A DNA stretch of 64,000 bases from Pandoraea commovens (lineage in GTDB: Bacteria; Pseudomonadota; Gammaproteobacteria; Burkholderiales; Burkholderiaceae). Of the stretch, positions 15,937 through 24,160 are shown one piece after another. A program made the translations under genes and the position numbers. The notes beneath the pieces were generated by a model that saw only the letters and a list, made by a program, of their open reading frames with translations, did no database searches and was not told the DNA's origin. Position 1 is the first letter of the stretch; each line of letters starts with the position of its first letter. The stretch spans positions 434,001 to 498,000 of the forward strand of contig NZ_CABPSA010000002.1 of assembly GCF_902459615.1 (NCBI RefSeq), in the 5' to 3' direction.

Positions 15937-17447
15937 GCCACGTGCGAGACATCGAACGCTTGCTGTACGACACGATGGGGCTGGACGCCGAGACGCTCGG
16001 CGCGAACGCCATCGAACGTGCGATACGCGTGCGTCTTGCCGCTCTTTCCACCACATCGCCGGACATGCAGGACGCGCCGCCGTACTCGCGTTACTGGCAG
16101 CGCTTGCAGCAATCGCCGCAGGAATTGCAGGCGCTGATCGAGGCGGTGGTGGTGCCCGAGACATGGTTCTTCCGGCATCGCGACGCTTTCAACGCACTGA
16201 CGCAGATGGTCCGTGATGAGCGTGAATCTCGCCGGGGCACCGCGCGCGAAGGACAGGCGCTGCGGCTGCTGAGCTTGCCGTGTTCCACCGGCGAGGAACC
16301 GTACTCGATGGCGATGGCGATGTTCGACGCGGGCCTCGGTGCGAACGACTTCACCATCGACGCGCTCGACATCAGCGAACGCGCGCTGACCGTTGCCCGC
16401 GAGGGACTTTACGGACGCAATTCGTTTCGCGGCCCACCGGGCACGTTGCTGTTCCGGGATCGCTACTTCACGCCCGAGGAAGAGAGCTTTCGTGTGATCG
16501 GTGCGCTGCGTACGCAGGTGCGCTGGCACGCGGGCAATCTGTTCGATCTGTCGCTCGTCGATCGGCTGGGCACGTTCGATTACGTGTTCTTCCGTAACGT
16601 GCTGATCTACTTCGACCGCGACGGGCAACGTCGTGCCATCGCCGCGCTCGAGCAACTCATGCGCATGGGCGCGACGCTCTTCGCCGGACCGGCCGAGGGG
16701 GGAACGCTGACCAGCAACGGGCTGGCACCGACCGGGCACGTGCAGGCGTTTTCGTTCCGCGTGGCGGGGCCGGTGCGCGATGTGCGGACGCCGGCAAGTC
16801 TGTCGCGGCCGACGGGCACGCTCGACGCCTTCCGTCCCGCGCCGCCGGTGAGTGCCTTCGACGCAGTAGCGCAGCATCGCGCTGCGTTGCCGCACATTTC
16901 GCACGTGCCACCGTCGCCCGCGCAAGCGCAGTCCCCGCTCCCGCCTGCGACCGGCGCAGGCCCCTCGCGCACGTTTGCGCCGATGACGCCCGTGGCGTCG
17001 GGGACGCCGCCGCCCGATTCCGCGCGTCCCGGCGTTTTTCAGCAGGTCGACGCCACCACCCGAACGGACATCGCTGTGCAACTAACGCAGGCGCAAACCG
17101 CTGCCGACGCAGGCGACCTTGTGGGCGCAGTGGCGTTGTGTCGCGCGGTGCTGGCCGTCGACCGGGCCAATGCGCAGGCTGAGTATCTGCTGGGGCTGGT
17201 CGAAGATGCGCGGGGCGACGCACAGGCCGCACTCATCCATTACCGTCGCGCGCTCTATCTGGAGCCGGGGCATTACGAAGCGCTGGTGCACTGCGCTGCG
17301 CTGCTCGACGCGCGCGGTGACGCTACCGGCGCACGACGTTTGCTCGAGCGTGCCGAACGCACCGAACGCACCGAGCGCGCGAGCACTTCGCGCACGACCA
17401 CCGAATCGCATGATCAGACGCATCGCCACGGGAACCGACATCGATGA
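15933..17447 (+). CDS. wspC: WspC, CheR-type methyltransferase with TPR tail
   Basis: The 504-residue protein has an N-terminal CheR all-alpha domain and a SAM-dependent methyltransferase domain (about 55-275). Motifs include VVPETWFFR, LRLLSLPCSTGEEPYS (SAM loop), and FRNVLIYFD. A Pro/Ala-rich linker (about 285-370) leads to two TPR-like repeats (about 375-475), the layout of P. aeruginosa WspC. It methylates WspA glutamates and sensitises the receptor. GGAGG lies 8 bases upstream of the ATG. The extreme C-terminus has a slippage-prone run coding ERTERTERA. It overlaps wspD by ATGA. Confidence 0.94.
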   Translation: MSHVRDIERLLYDTMGLDAETLGANAIERAIRVRLAALSTTSPDMQDAPPYSRYWQRLQQSPQELQALIEAVVVPETWFFRHRDAFNALTQMVRDERESRRGTAREGQALRLLSLPCSTGEEPYSMAMAMFDAGLGANDFTIDALDISERALTVAREGLYGRNSFRGPPGTLLFRDRYFTPEEESFRVIGALRTQVRWHAGNLFDLSLVDRLGTFDYVFFRNVLIYFDRDGQRRAIAALEQLMRMGATLFAGPAEGGTLTSNGLAPTGHVQAFSFRVAGPVRDVRTPASLSRPTGTLDAFRPAPPVSAFDAVAQHRAALPHISHVPPSPAQAQSPLPPATGAGPSRTFAPMTPVASGTPPPDSARPGVFQQVDATTRTDIAVQLTQAQTAADAGDLVGAVALCRAVLAVDRANAQAEYLLGLVEDARGDAQAALIHYRRALYLEPGHYEALVHCAALLDARGDATGARRLLERAERTERTERASTSRTTTESHDQTHRHGNRHR

Positions 17448-18091
17448 CCTACCGCGAATCCGCGCCTGAGACCGGTCCTGTGTCCGGTGAGCGCAAACCT
17501 GCTTCGCAAGCGAACGGCAACACGCTGCATCGGCAGGCGGCCGAATTGCTCGACCGTCTGCCCGTGGTGCCGGTCGACCCGGCACCGTGGCGCGCCATCC
17601 CCGGCGAGCAGGAGCGCGAGCGCGGTGCGTCGCTGCTGCTTTTCCGACTGGCGGACGAATGGCTCGCCCTGCCCGCCTCCACCATCGAAGAAGTCGCACC
17701 GATGCGCGGCTGGCATTCCGTGCCGGGCCATCGGCAACGGGCGTTGCTGGGGCTCGTCAATCTGCGTGGTGCGCTTGTGCCGTGTCTGTCGCTCGGTGAA
17801 CTGCTCGGCGTGCAGCCCGCACCGCAAACACAAACGCCGACGACGAATAGCCTGCGTGCGAGCACGTCGCGACTGCTGGCGTTGCGTCATGGACATCATC
17901 TGAGCGCGTTTCCTGTGACGGAAGTGCATGGTACGGTGACGCCCGCACGCGCATCCATGGGCGCAGTGCCCGCGACGGCGCTCGGTGCGTCGGACGGCTT
18001 TGCCGTCGCCGTGCTGCCGTGGCGCGACCACATCGTCGGTGTGCTGGACCCGCTGCGCGTCGGCGCGGCGTTCGATCGGAGCCTCGCATGA
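17444..18091 (+). CDS. wspD: WspD, second CheW-like adaptor
   Basis: The 215-residue protein has a 60-residue N-terminal extension and then a CheW domain: LLLFRLADEWLALPASTIEE, and RALLGLVNLRGALVPCLSLG. Two CheW paralogues, WspB and WspD, are standard in Wsp systems and both can bridge receptor and kinase. Overlaps on both sides are ATGA (17444-17447 and 18088-18091), so translation is coupled to wspC and wspE. Confidence 0.93.
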   Translation: MTYRESAPETGPVSGERKPASQANGNTLHRQAAELLDRLPVVPVDPAPWRAIPGEQERERGASLLLFRLADEWLALPASTIEEVAPMRGWHSVPGHRQRALLGLVNLRGALVPCLSLGELLGVQPAPQTQTPTTNSLRASTSRLLALRHGHHLSAFPVTEVHGTVTPARASMGAVPATALGASDGFAVAVLPWRDHIVGVLDPLRVGAAFDRSLA

Positions 18092-20532
18092 GCGACGATC
18101 TGCAGAACGCCACACTGCTCGACCTGTTCCGCATGGAGACGGAGACGCAGGCACAAGTCCTCGGCGACGGTTTGCTGGCGCTCGAACGCGCGCCCACCGA
18201 CGCGGCGCGACTCGAAGCATGCATGCGCGCCGCGCATTCGCTCAAGGGGGCGGCGCGCATCGTTGGCGTCGAGGCGGGTGTCTCGCTCGCTCACGTGCTG
18301 GAGGACGCATTCGTCGCGGCTCAGCATGGTTCGCTTGTACTCAACGTATCGATCATCGATCGCCTGCTGCAAGGTGTCGATTTGCTCATGCGTCTCGCGC
18401 ACCCGCCCGGGCGTGATCCGAACTGGGTGCAAGGCGCAGGCAAGGCAGAGATCGACGGGTTCGTCTCATCGTTCGCCAGCGAGCTTTCGACATTGACGGG
18501 CGATGCGGCGCAAGCGCCCGGGGTCTCGGGCGAACTCACGGCGTTCGATTACGCCAGCTATGGCATGGCGACGGGGGATAGCGACGCTGCGAATACCGAA
18601 GCGCCTGTCTCTCACGTTTCGCCTGCAACTCCCGCGTCTGACGACGGCCACGTGCAGGAGGGTCTCGCACTCCCACGCTTCGTCGAGCACACGGTGCGGC
18701 TGACGCCTCCCGATACACGCGACGCGTACATCACCGAGCCGGGCGTACACGCGGACACCGGCGACGGCGCTTCGCGTGCCTTGCGTGTCTCTGCCGACAA
18801 CCTCGACCGGCTGCTGCGGCTGTCGAGCGAGGCGCTGGTGGCGTCGCGCTGGTCGCAACCGTTCGCGCAATCGTTGCAGCGGCTGAAACGTCATCAGCAC
18901 GACGCGGGCGACGCGCTCGACCGCGTGAGTTCGGCGCTCGCACAAGTGGCCGACCGCTCCGACGATGATCGTCAGTTGTTACTCTCGGCGCTTGCAGACC
19001 TGCGGCGCGCGCTCGGTGTCGGCGGTCAGTTGCTGGCTGAACAGATTCACGAACTGGACGACTTCGACCGGCGTTCTACGCAACTGTCGCAGCGCCTGTA
19101 CGACGAGGCGCTGGCGTGCCGCATGCGACCCATCGACGACCGCCTTGGCGGATTTGCCCGCATGGTGCGCGATCTGGGTCGTGCGCTTGGCAAACCGGCG
19201 CGGCTGGAGATTCGTGGCGCGGATACGCAGGTCGACCGCGACATCCTCGATCAGCTCGAGGCGCCGCTGGGACATTTGCTGCGCAATGCCGTCGACCACG
19301 GGCTGGAGCGCCCGGAAGTGCGTGCGGCGGCGGGCAAGCCTGGCGAAGGCGTCATTACGCTCAGCGCTCGCCATAGCGCCGGGCTGCTGCTCGTGAGCGT
19401 GTCCGACGATGGCGCAGGTATCGATATCGAGCGTGTGCGCGAGGCGGTGGTCAAGCGTGGGCTCGTTGCGCAAGAGACGGCTCGTCATCTCGACGATAAC
19501 GAGTTGCTCGAATTCCTGATGTTGCCGGGCTTCACGTTGCGCGACACGGTCACGGACGTTTCCGGGCGAGGTGTCGGTCTCGATGCGGTGCGCGCGATGG
19601 TCGCGATGGTGCGGGGCACGGTGCGCATCGAACACACGCCCGGGCGTGGTACGAAGTTCATCCTGCAACTGCCGCTCACGCTGTCGGTGGTGCGCAGCCT
19701 GCTCGTCGAGATCGCGGGCGAGCCGTACGCGTTGCCGCTTGCCAGCCTGTCGCGCACGCTGGCGCTGCCGCAGGAAGACATCGACATGCTCGAAGGGCGT
19801 CCGCATTTCACGCTCGACGGCAGACAGATCGGACTCGTGAGCGCGCAGCAGGTGTTGTGCGGCACCGAACCGGCAGGCACCTCCGGCGATCAGCCGGTCG
19901 TGGTGTTCGGCGACGGCGAGGCGCGCTACGGGCTGGCCGTCGATAAATTTCTCGGCGAGCGTATGCTCGTCGTGCAACCGCTCGACACGCGGCTCGGCAA
20001 GTTGCCCAACATCGCCGCCGGCGCATTGACGGAAGACGGCTCGCCGCTGCTCATCATCGATACATCCGATTTGGTGCGCTCGATTGCGAAAGCCGTGGAA
20101 ATGGGTTCGTTGGAGCGCTTGCCGATGCGCGCCGCCCAGACCAGCGGACGCGGTCGCAAACGTTTGCTGGTGGTGGACGACTCGCTCACCGTGCGCGAGC
20201 TTGAGCGCAAGCTGCTCGCCGCGCGCGGCTACGACGTTAGCGTCGCGATCGACGGAATGGATGGCTGGAACGCAGTGCGCAGCGAAACGTTCGACATGGT
20301 GATCACCGACGTCGACATGCCCCGCATGGACGGCATCGAGCTGGTGACCCTGATCAAACGCGACCCGCGCACGGCGGAATTGCCCGTCATGATCGTTTCA
20401 TACAAGGATCGCGAGGAAGACCGGCAGCGCGGACTCGATGCGGGTGCCGATTATTACCTCGCGAAAGGCAGTTTCCACGATGACACGCTGCTGCGCGCTG
20501 TCGTGGATCTCATCGGGGAGTCGGGGGCATGA
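18088..20532 (+). CDS. wspE: WspE, hybrid CheA kinase with C-terminal receiver
   Basis: The 814-residue protein starts at ATG 18088. An Hpt domain carries the phospho-acceptor His50 in MRAAHSLKGAAR. A low-complexity linker follows, then the dimerisation and HATPase region (LGHLLRNAVDHGLERPEVRA; VSDDGAGID; DVSGRGVGLDAVRAM), a CheW-like regulatory domain (about 530-670) and a C-terminal receiver domain. The acceptor is about Asp741 in MVITDVDMPRMDG. It phosphorylates WspR (activation) and WspF (adaptation). The fused receiver is usual for WspE. All kinase motifs look intact. Confidence 0.95.
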   Translation: MSDDLQNATLLDLFRMETETQAQVLGDGLLALERAPTDAARLEACMRAAHSLKGAARIVGVEAGVSLAHVLEDAFVAAQHGSLVLNVSIIDRLLQGVDLLMRLAHPPGRDPNWVQGAGKAEIDGFVSSFASELSTLTGDAAQAPGVSGELTAFDYASYGMATGDSDAANTEAPVSHVSPATPASDDGHVQEGLALPRFVEHTVRLTPPDTRDAYITEPGVHADTGDGASRALRVSADNLDRLLRLSSEALVASRWSQPFAQSLQRLKRHQHDAGDALDRVSSALAQVADRSDDDRQLLLSALADLRRALGVGGQLLAEQIHELDDFDRRSTQLSQRLYDEALACRMRPIDDRLGGFARMVRDLGRALGKPARLEIRGADTQVDRDILDQLEAPLGHLLRNAVDHGLERPEVRAAAGKPGEGVITLSARHSAGLLLVSVSDDGAGIDIERVREAVVKRGLVAQETARHLDDNELLEFLMLPGFTLRDTVTDVSGRGVGLDAVRAMVAMVRGTVRIEHTPGRGTKFILQLPLTLSVVRSLLVEIAGEPYALPLASLSRTLALPQEDIDMLEGRPHFTLDGRQIGLVSAQQVLCGTEPAGTSGDQPVVVFGDGEARYGLAVDKFLGERMLVVQPLDTRLGKLPNIAAGALTEDGSPLLIIDTSDLVRSIAKAVEMGSLERLPMRAAQTSGRGRKRLLVVDDSLTVRELERKLLAARGYDVSVAIDGMDGWNAVRSETFDMVITDVDMPRMDGIELVTLIKRDPRTAELPVMIVSYKDREEDRQRGLDAGADYYLAKGSFHDDTLLRAVVDLIGESGA

Positions 20533-21536
20533 AAATCGGCATCGTGAACGATTCGGTCATCGCGGTGGAGGCGTTGCGCCGCACGCTCGCGCAGCGTCCG
20601 GGCCTGGAAGTGGCGTGGGTCGCGCACGACGGCGCGCAAGCCGTACAGATGTGCGCGCCTGTGCCACCCGATCTCGTGCTGATGGATCTCGTCATGCCGG
20701 TCATGGACGGCGTGGCGGCGACGCGCGAGATCATGCGTCGCACACCGTGCCCGATTCTGATCGTGACGTCGGACGTCGGCCATCACGCGAGCCTTGTGTT
20801 CGATGCGATGGGTGCCGGTGCGGTCGATGCCGTCGATACGCCTGTGCTGGGGGCTGCGGAACTGGCGCGCCCGGCGTCGTCGTTGCTCGCGAAGATCGAA
20901 GCCGTGGCGGCGCAGCAGGCCGACGCTCGCATACCGCAGACGGTCGTGGTGCCGCGCGTCGTGCCCGAAACGGACGCACTGGTGGCCATCGGCGCGTCGG
21001 CGGGCGGCCCGGCCGCGCTGGCGACCCTGCTCGGACGCCTGCCTGCGAACTTCGCAGCCGGTGTGATCGTCGTACAGCATGTGGACGATGCCTTCGCGCC
21101 CGGCATGGCGGCGTGGCTCGATCAGCAGACACCGCTTTCTGTGCGGCTGGTGGAGGCGGGCGAGCGTCCCACGGCAGGGGTGGTGCTGCTCGCGGGCGGC
21201 AATCGTCACCTGCGGGTGGACGCCAGCGGCCGCTGCGTGTATACCGACGAACCCAGGGATGCGGTGTATCGTCCGTCCATCGACGTCTTCCTGCGCAGCG
21301 TGGCCGAGAACTGGCGCTCGCGCGCGGTGGGCGTGCTTCTGACGGGCATGGGCCGCGACGGCGCCGCAGGGCTGGGCGCCATGCGCACGCAGGGCTTCAT
21401 GACCATCGCGCAGGATCGCGCGACGAGCGCGGTGTACGGCATGCCCAAGGCGGCAGCCGAAGCCGGCGCCGCGTCGCAAATCCTGCCGCTGAACATCATC
21501 GCGCCACAATTGGTGACGCTGTTCGGCACCGTATGA
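20529..21536 (+). CDS. wspF: WspF, CheB-type methylesterase
   Basis: The 335-residue protein has an N-terminal receiver (acceptor Asp53 in DLVLMDLVMPVMDG) and a C-terminal CheB domain. Catalytic triad residues are Ser157 in IGASAGGPAAL, His184 in VVQHVDDAFAPG and Asp277 in LTGMGRDGAAGL. It removes methyl groups from WspA. Loss of WspF in Pseudomonas and Burkholderia locks the system on and gives wrinkly colonies, so an intact wspF argues for normal adaptation here. It overlaps wspE by ATGA. Confidence 0.95.
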   Translation: MKIGIVNDSVIAVEALRRTLAQRPGLEVAWVAHDGAQAVQMCAPVPPDLVLMDLVMPVMDGVAATREIMRRTPCPILIVTSDVGHHASLVFDAMGAGAVDAVDTPVLGAAELARPASSLLAKIEAVAAQQADARIPQTVVVPRVVPETDALVAIGASAGGPAALATLLGRLPANFAAGVIVVQHVDDAFAPGMAAWLDQQTPLSVRLVEAGERPTAGVVLLAGGNRHLRVDASGRCVYTDEPRDAVYRPSIDVFLRSVAENWRSRAVGVLLTGMGRDGAAGLGAMRTQGFMTIAQDRATSAVYGMPKAAAEAGAASQILPLNIIAPQLVTLFGTV

Positions 21537-21567
21537 CTGTGGGACAAGAACAGAGGGACGAATAACG

Positions 21568-22611
21568 ATGACGACAACCCCGCGCCAACCCAAACCGGCC
21601 ACGCCGCCCATCGGCACAGAAAGCAGCCTGAGCGAATCGTCGGCGATGGTATTGCTCGTCGACGATCAGGCGATGGTGGGCGAAGCGATTCGCCGTGCGC
21701 TGACCGGCGAAGCGAACATCGATTTTCACTATTGTGCGAATCCGGACGACGCGCTGCGTGTTGCCGAACAGACACGCCCGACCGTGATCCTCCAGGATCT
21801 CGTGATGCCGGGCACCGACGGGTTGTCGCTGGTGCGTCAGTACCGCGCAAGTCCGCTTACGCGCGACATTCCGATCATCGTGCTCTCGACCAAGGAAGAG
21901 TCGACGATCAAGCGCGAGGCGTTCGCGGCGGGGGCGAACGACTATCTGGTCAAGCTGCCCGACACCATCGAGCTGGTCGCACGCATTCGCTACCACTCGC
22001 GCTCGTACATGAACCTGCTGCAACGCGACGAAGCGTACCGGGCGCTGCGCGAGAGCCAGCAACAACTGCTGGAGACGAATCTGGAGTTGCAGCGTCTGAC
22101 GCATTCCGACGGCCTCACCGGGCTGGCGAACCGTCGTTACTTCGACGAGTACTTCGGTGCCGAATGGCGTCGCGCCTTGCGTGAGCAACGCGAGATGGCG
22201 CTGCTGATGATCGACGTCGACAACTTCAAGATCTACAACGACACCTACGGCCACATTGCGGGCGACGACGTGCTGCGTCGCGTGGCGCGCACCATCGCCG
22301 AAGCGGCGGCGCGTCCGGCCGATCTGGCGGCGCGTTTCGGCGGCGAAGAGTTCGTGATGGTGCTGCCGAACACATCGGCCTCTGGGGCGGCGGCGATTGC
22401 CGAGAAAGTGCGCGCGCAGATCGAAGCGATGGCAATTCCGCACGTAGGGTCGGCCAACGGTCGGCACGTGACGATCAGTCTCGGCGGCGCGGCGCTGGTG
22501 CCGCGCACGCACATGGCGTCGACCTCGTTGATCGAGTCGGCGGATCTGGCGCTCTATCGCGCCAAGCAACAGGGCAAGAATCGCGTGGAGATGCAGCCAG
22601 GCGCTTCCTGA
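21568..22611 (+). CDS. wspR: WspR, response-regulator diguanylate cyclase
   Basis: The 347-residue protein carries a receiver domain (acceptor Asp77 in VILQDLVMPGTDG, conserved Lys in YLVKLPD), a coiled-coil stalk (about 150-180) and a GGDEF domain. The active site reads GGEEF at 258-262. The product-inhibition I-site RPAD lies at 249-252, exactly five residues before it. On phosphorylation by WspE it should assemble and make c-di-GMP from two GTP. It is the output of the operon and the only gene separated by a gap (31 bases) from its predecessor apart from the wspA/wspB junction. Confidence 0.95.
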   Translation: MTTTPRQPKPATPPIGTESSLSESSAMVLLVDDQAMVGEAIRRALTGEANIDFHYCANPDDALRVAEQTRPTVILQDLVMPGTDGLSLVRQYRASPLTRDIPIIVLSTKEESTIKREAFAAGANDYLVKLPDTIELVARIRYHSRSYMNLLQRDEAYRALRESQQQLLETNLELQRLTHSDGLTGLANRRYFDEYFGAEWRRALREQREMALLMIDVDNFKIYNDTYGHIAGDDVLRRVARTIAEAAARPADLAARFGGEEFVMVLPNTSASGAAAIAEKVRAQIEAMAIPHVGSANGRHVTISLGGAALVPRTHMASTSLIESADLALYRAKQQGKNRVEMQPGAS

Positions 22612-22626
22612 GCCTGAGGAGGGAGC

Positions 22627-23376
22627 ATGACCTTCGAGCTGTTCTATTGGCCGGGCCTGCAAGGGCGCGGCGAGTTTGTCCGCCTCGCCTTCGAGGCCAG
22701 CGGCACGCCGTATGTCGAGATCGTTCAGGAGGATGGCCCGGGTCAGGGCATGGACGGTCTGCTGCAAACGATGGACGATCCGGCCTGCATGGATCCCCCC
22801 TTCGCGCCGCCTTTTCTTCGTGTCCGGCACCCGTCCGGCGACGAACTGATCGGACAGACGGCGAACATCCTCGCGTATCTCGGACCGTTGCTGGGCCTTG
22901 TCGGTGAACCGCCACGTGCGCGACGCTGGGTCAATCAGTTGCAGTTGACGCTGGCCGATCTCGTCGCGGAGGTGCACGACGGTCATCATCCCATCGCCAG
23001 TCGTCTCTATTACAGCAATCAGAAGACGGAGGCGCGCAAGCGCACGGCGGACCTGATCGACTACCGTCTGCCCAAATTCTTCGGGTATTTCGAGCGCGTG
23101 CTGGCGAACAATCCCAACGCCGGGGGATGGCTCAGCGAAGGCGCGCTGTCGTATGCCGACCTGTCGCTGTTTCAGGCGATCGAGGGGTTGTATTACGCGT
23201 TTCCCCGTGCCATGTCGGGATTTGCGAAGGCGTTCCCGCGCTGTCAGTCAGTGCGTGACGCCGTCGCTCGCGAGCCGCTGGTTGCCGCCTATCTGAAGTC
23301 GTCGCGACGCATTGCGTTCAACACCACGGGCATCTTCCGGCACTACAAGGAGCTGGATCGTGCGTCTCCGTTTTGA
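22627..23376 (+). CDS. Glutathione S-transferase family protein
   Basis: The 249-residue protein has an N-terminal thioredoxin-like domain (FELFYWPGLQGRGEFVRLAF with the catalytic-type Tyr7; DELIGQTANILAYLG, where Gln and Thr would bind the glutathione gamma-glutamyl part) and an all-alpha C-terminal domain with GALSYADLSLFQAIEGL, the N-capping box region. GAGGGAGC precedes the ATG. It follows wspR by 15 bases and may be read through from the operon, but no functional link with Wsp is known. The role is probably glutathione-dependent detoxification. Confidence 0.9.
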   Translation: MTFELFYWPGLQGRGEFVRLAFEASGTPYVEIVQEDGPGQGMDGLLQTMDDPACMDPPFAPPFLRVRHPSGDELIGQTANILAYLGPLLGLVGEPPRARRWVNQLQLTLADLVAEVHDGHHPIASRLYYSNQKTEARKRTADLIDYRLPKFFGYFERVLANNPNAGGWLSEGALSYADLSLFQAIEGLYYAFPRAMSGFAKAFPRCQSVRDAVAREPLVAAYLKSSRRIAFNTTGIFRHYKELDRASPF

Positions 23377-23396
23377 TGCCGTTCTGACGGTCTGCC

Positions 23397-24023
23397 TTAT
23401 TCCGGCAGCGAGGTATCCCCGGCGTTGAGCGGGCGCTGCATCAGCACGGTGTCGATCCAACGGCCGAATTTGAAACCGACGGACTTGAGCGTACCCGCAT
23501 GCTCGAAACCGCATGCGATGTGCAGCGCGAGCGACGCCCGGTTGCCGCTGTCGCCGACGTTCGCAATCAGTTGTCGCCACGGACCGCCTTCACATCGCGC
23601 GATGAGTGTGAGCAGCAGCGCACGTCCGACCCCTTGTCCAATGGCATCGGCGGCGATGTACACCGAGTCTTCCAGCGTGAAGCGATAGGCCGAGCGCGGG
23701 CGGTAATGCGTGGCGTACGCATAGCCGAGCACCCTGCCCTCATGTTCCGCCACGAGATACGGCAGACCTGCGTCGCGAACCTTCGTGCAGCGCGCACGCA
23801 TCTCCGCTTCGTCGGGCGGTACTTCTTCGAACGATGCCGACCCGGTGAGCACGTGATGGGCGTAGATGGCCGTGATGGCGGGCAGATCGTCGTCACGCAC
23901 CGGCCGCACATTGCAAGCGCAGCGTGTGAGTTCGGTGCCGACGCATCGCGATTCGGCCGATGCCGGTGAGACGGGCGCCGTCGACGACGAGCGGCAGGAA
24001 TGAGCAGGACGGGACGACGACAT
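23397..24023 (-). CDS. GNAT acetyltransferase, phosphinothricin/methionine-sulfoximine type
   Basis: After a Ser-rich N-terminal stretch of about 38 residues that may not be translated, the protein shows the PAT/Bar-like GNAT fold. It has VRPVRDDDLPAITAIYAHHV, then GYAYATHYRPRSAYRFTLEDSVY cut across beta-4, and the acetyl-CoA loop GQGVGRALLLTLI. The family acetylates the amino group of phosphinothricin, methionine sulfoximine or related amino acids. It is convergent with the GST gene (20 bases apart). Substrate is not decided by sequence alone. Confidence 0.88.
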   Translation of the reverse strand: MSSSRPAHSCRSSSTAPVSPASAESRCVGTELTRCACNVRPVRDDDLPAITAIYAHHVLTGSASFEEVPPDEAEMRARCTKVRDAGLPYLVAEHEGRVLGYAYATHYRPRSAYRFTLEDSVYIAADAIGQGVGRALLLTLIARCEGGPWRQLIANVGDSGNRASLALHIACGFEHAGTLKSVGFKFGRWIDTVLMQRPLNAGDTSLPE

Positions 24024-24053
24024 ACCAAAGAACCAGTAGCGTTGAAATTCACA

Positions 24054-24075
24054 ACGGGCCGGTCTTCCGGCCCGT
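24054..24075. terminator. Perfect hairpin downstream of the TAXI gene
   Basis: ACGGGCCGG and CCGGCCCGT pair around TCTT. It lies in the gap between the TAXI gene (stop side) and the GNAT start. No strong T-run follows, so it may be a weak terminator or an mRNA-stabilising hairpin. Confidence 0.5.
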
Positions 24076-24160
24076 GACTGTCGGCAGTTTGCGCCGCTAC
24101 TTGCTATAAGAAAAGCTTGTGAAAATTATGCGTTGCATAAGTCATTCTTTGAGGTGACGT

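Noticed and set aside
20454-21617. A 387-codon minus-strand frame
   Set aside because: It is antisense to wspF and the ends of its neighbours and has shadow composition.
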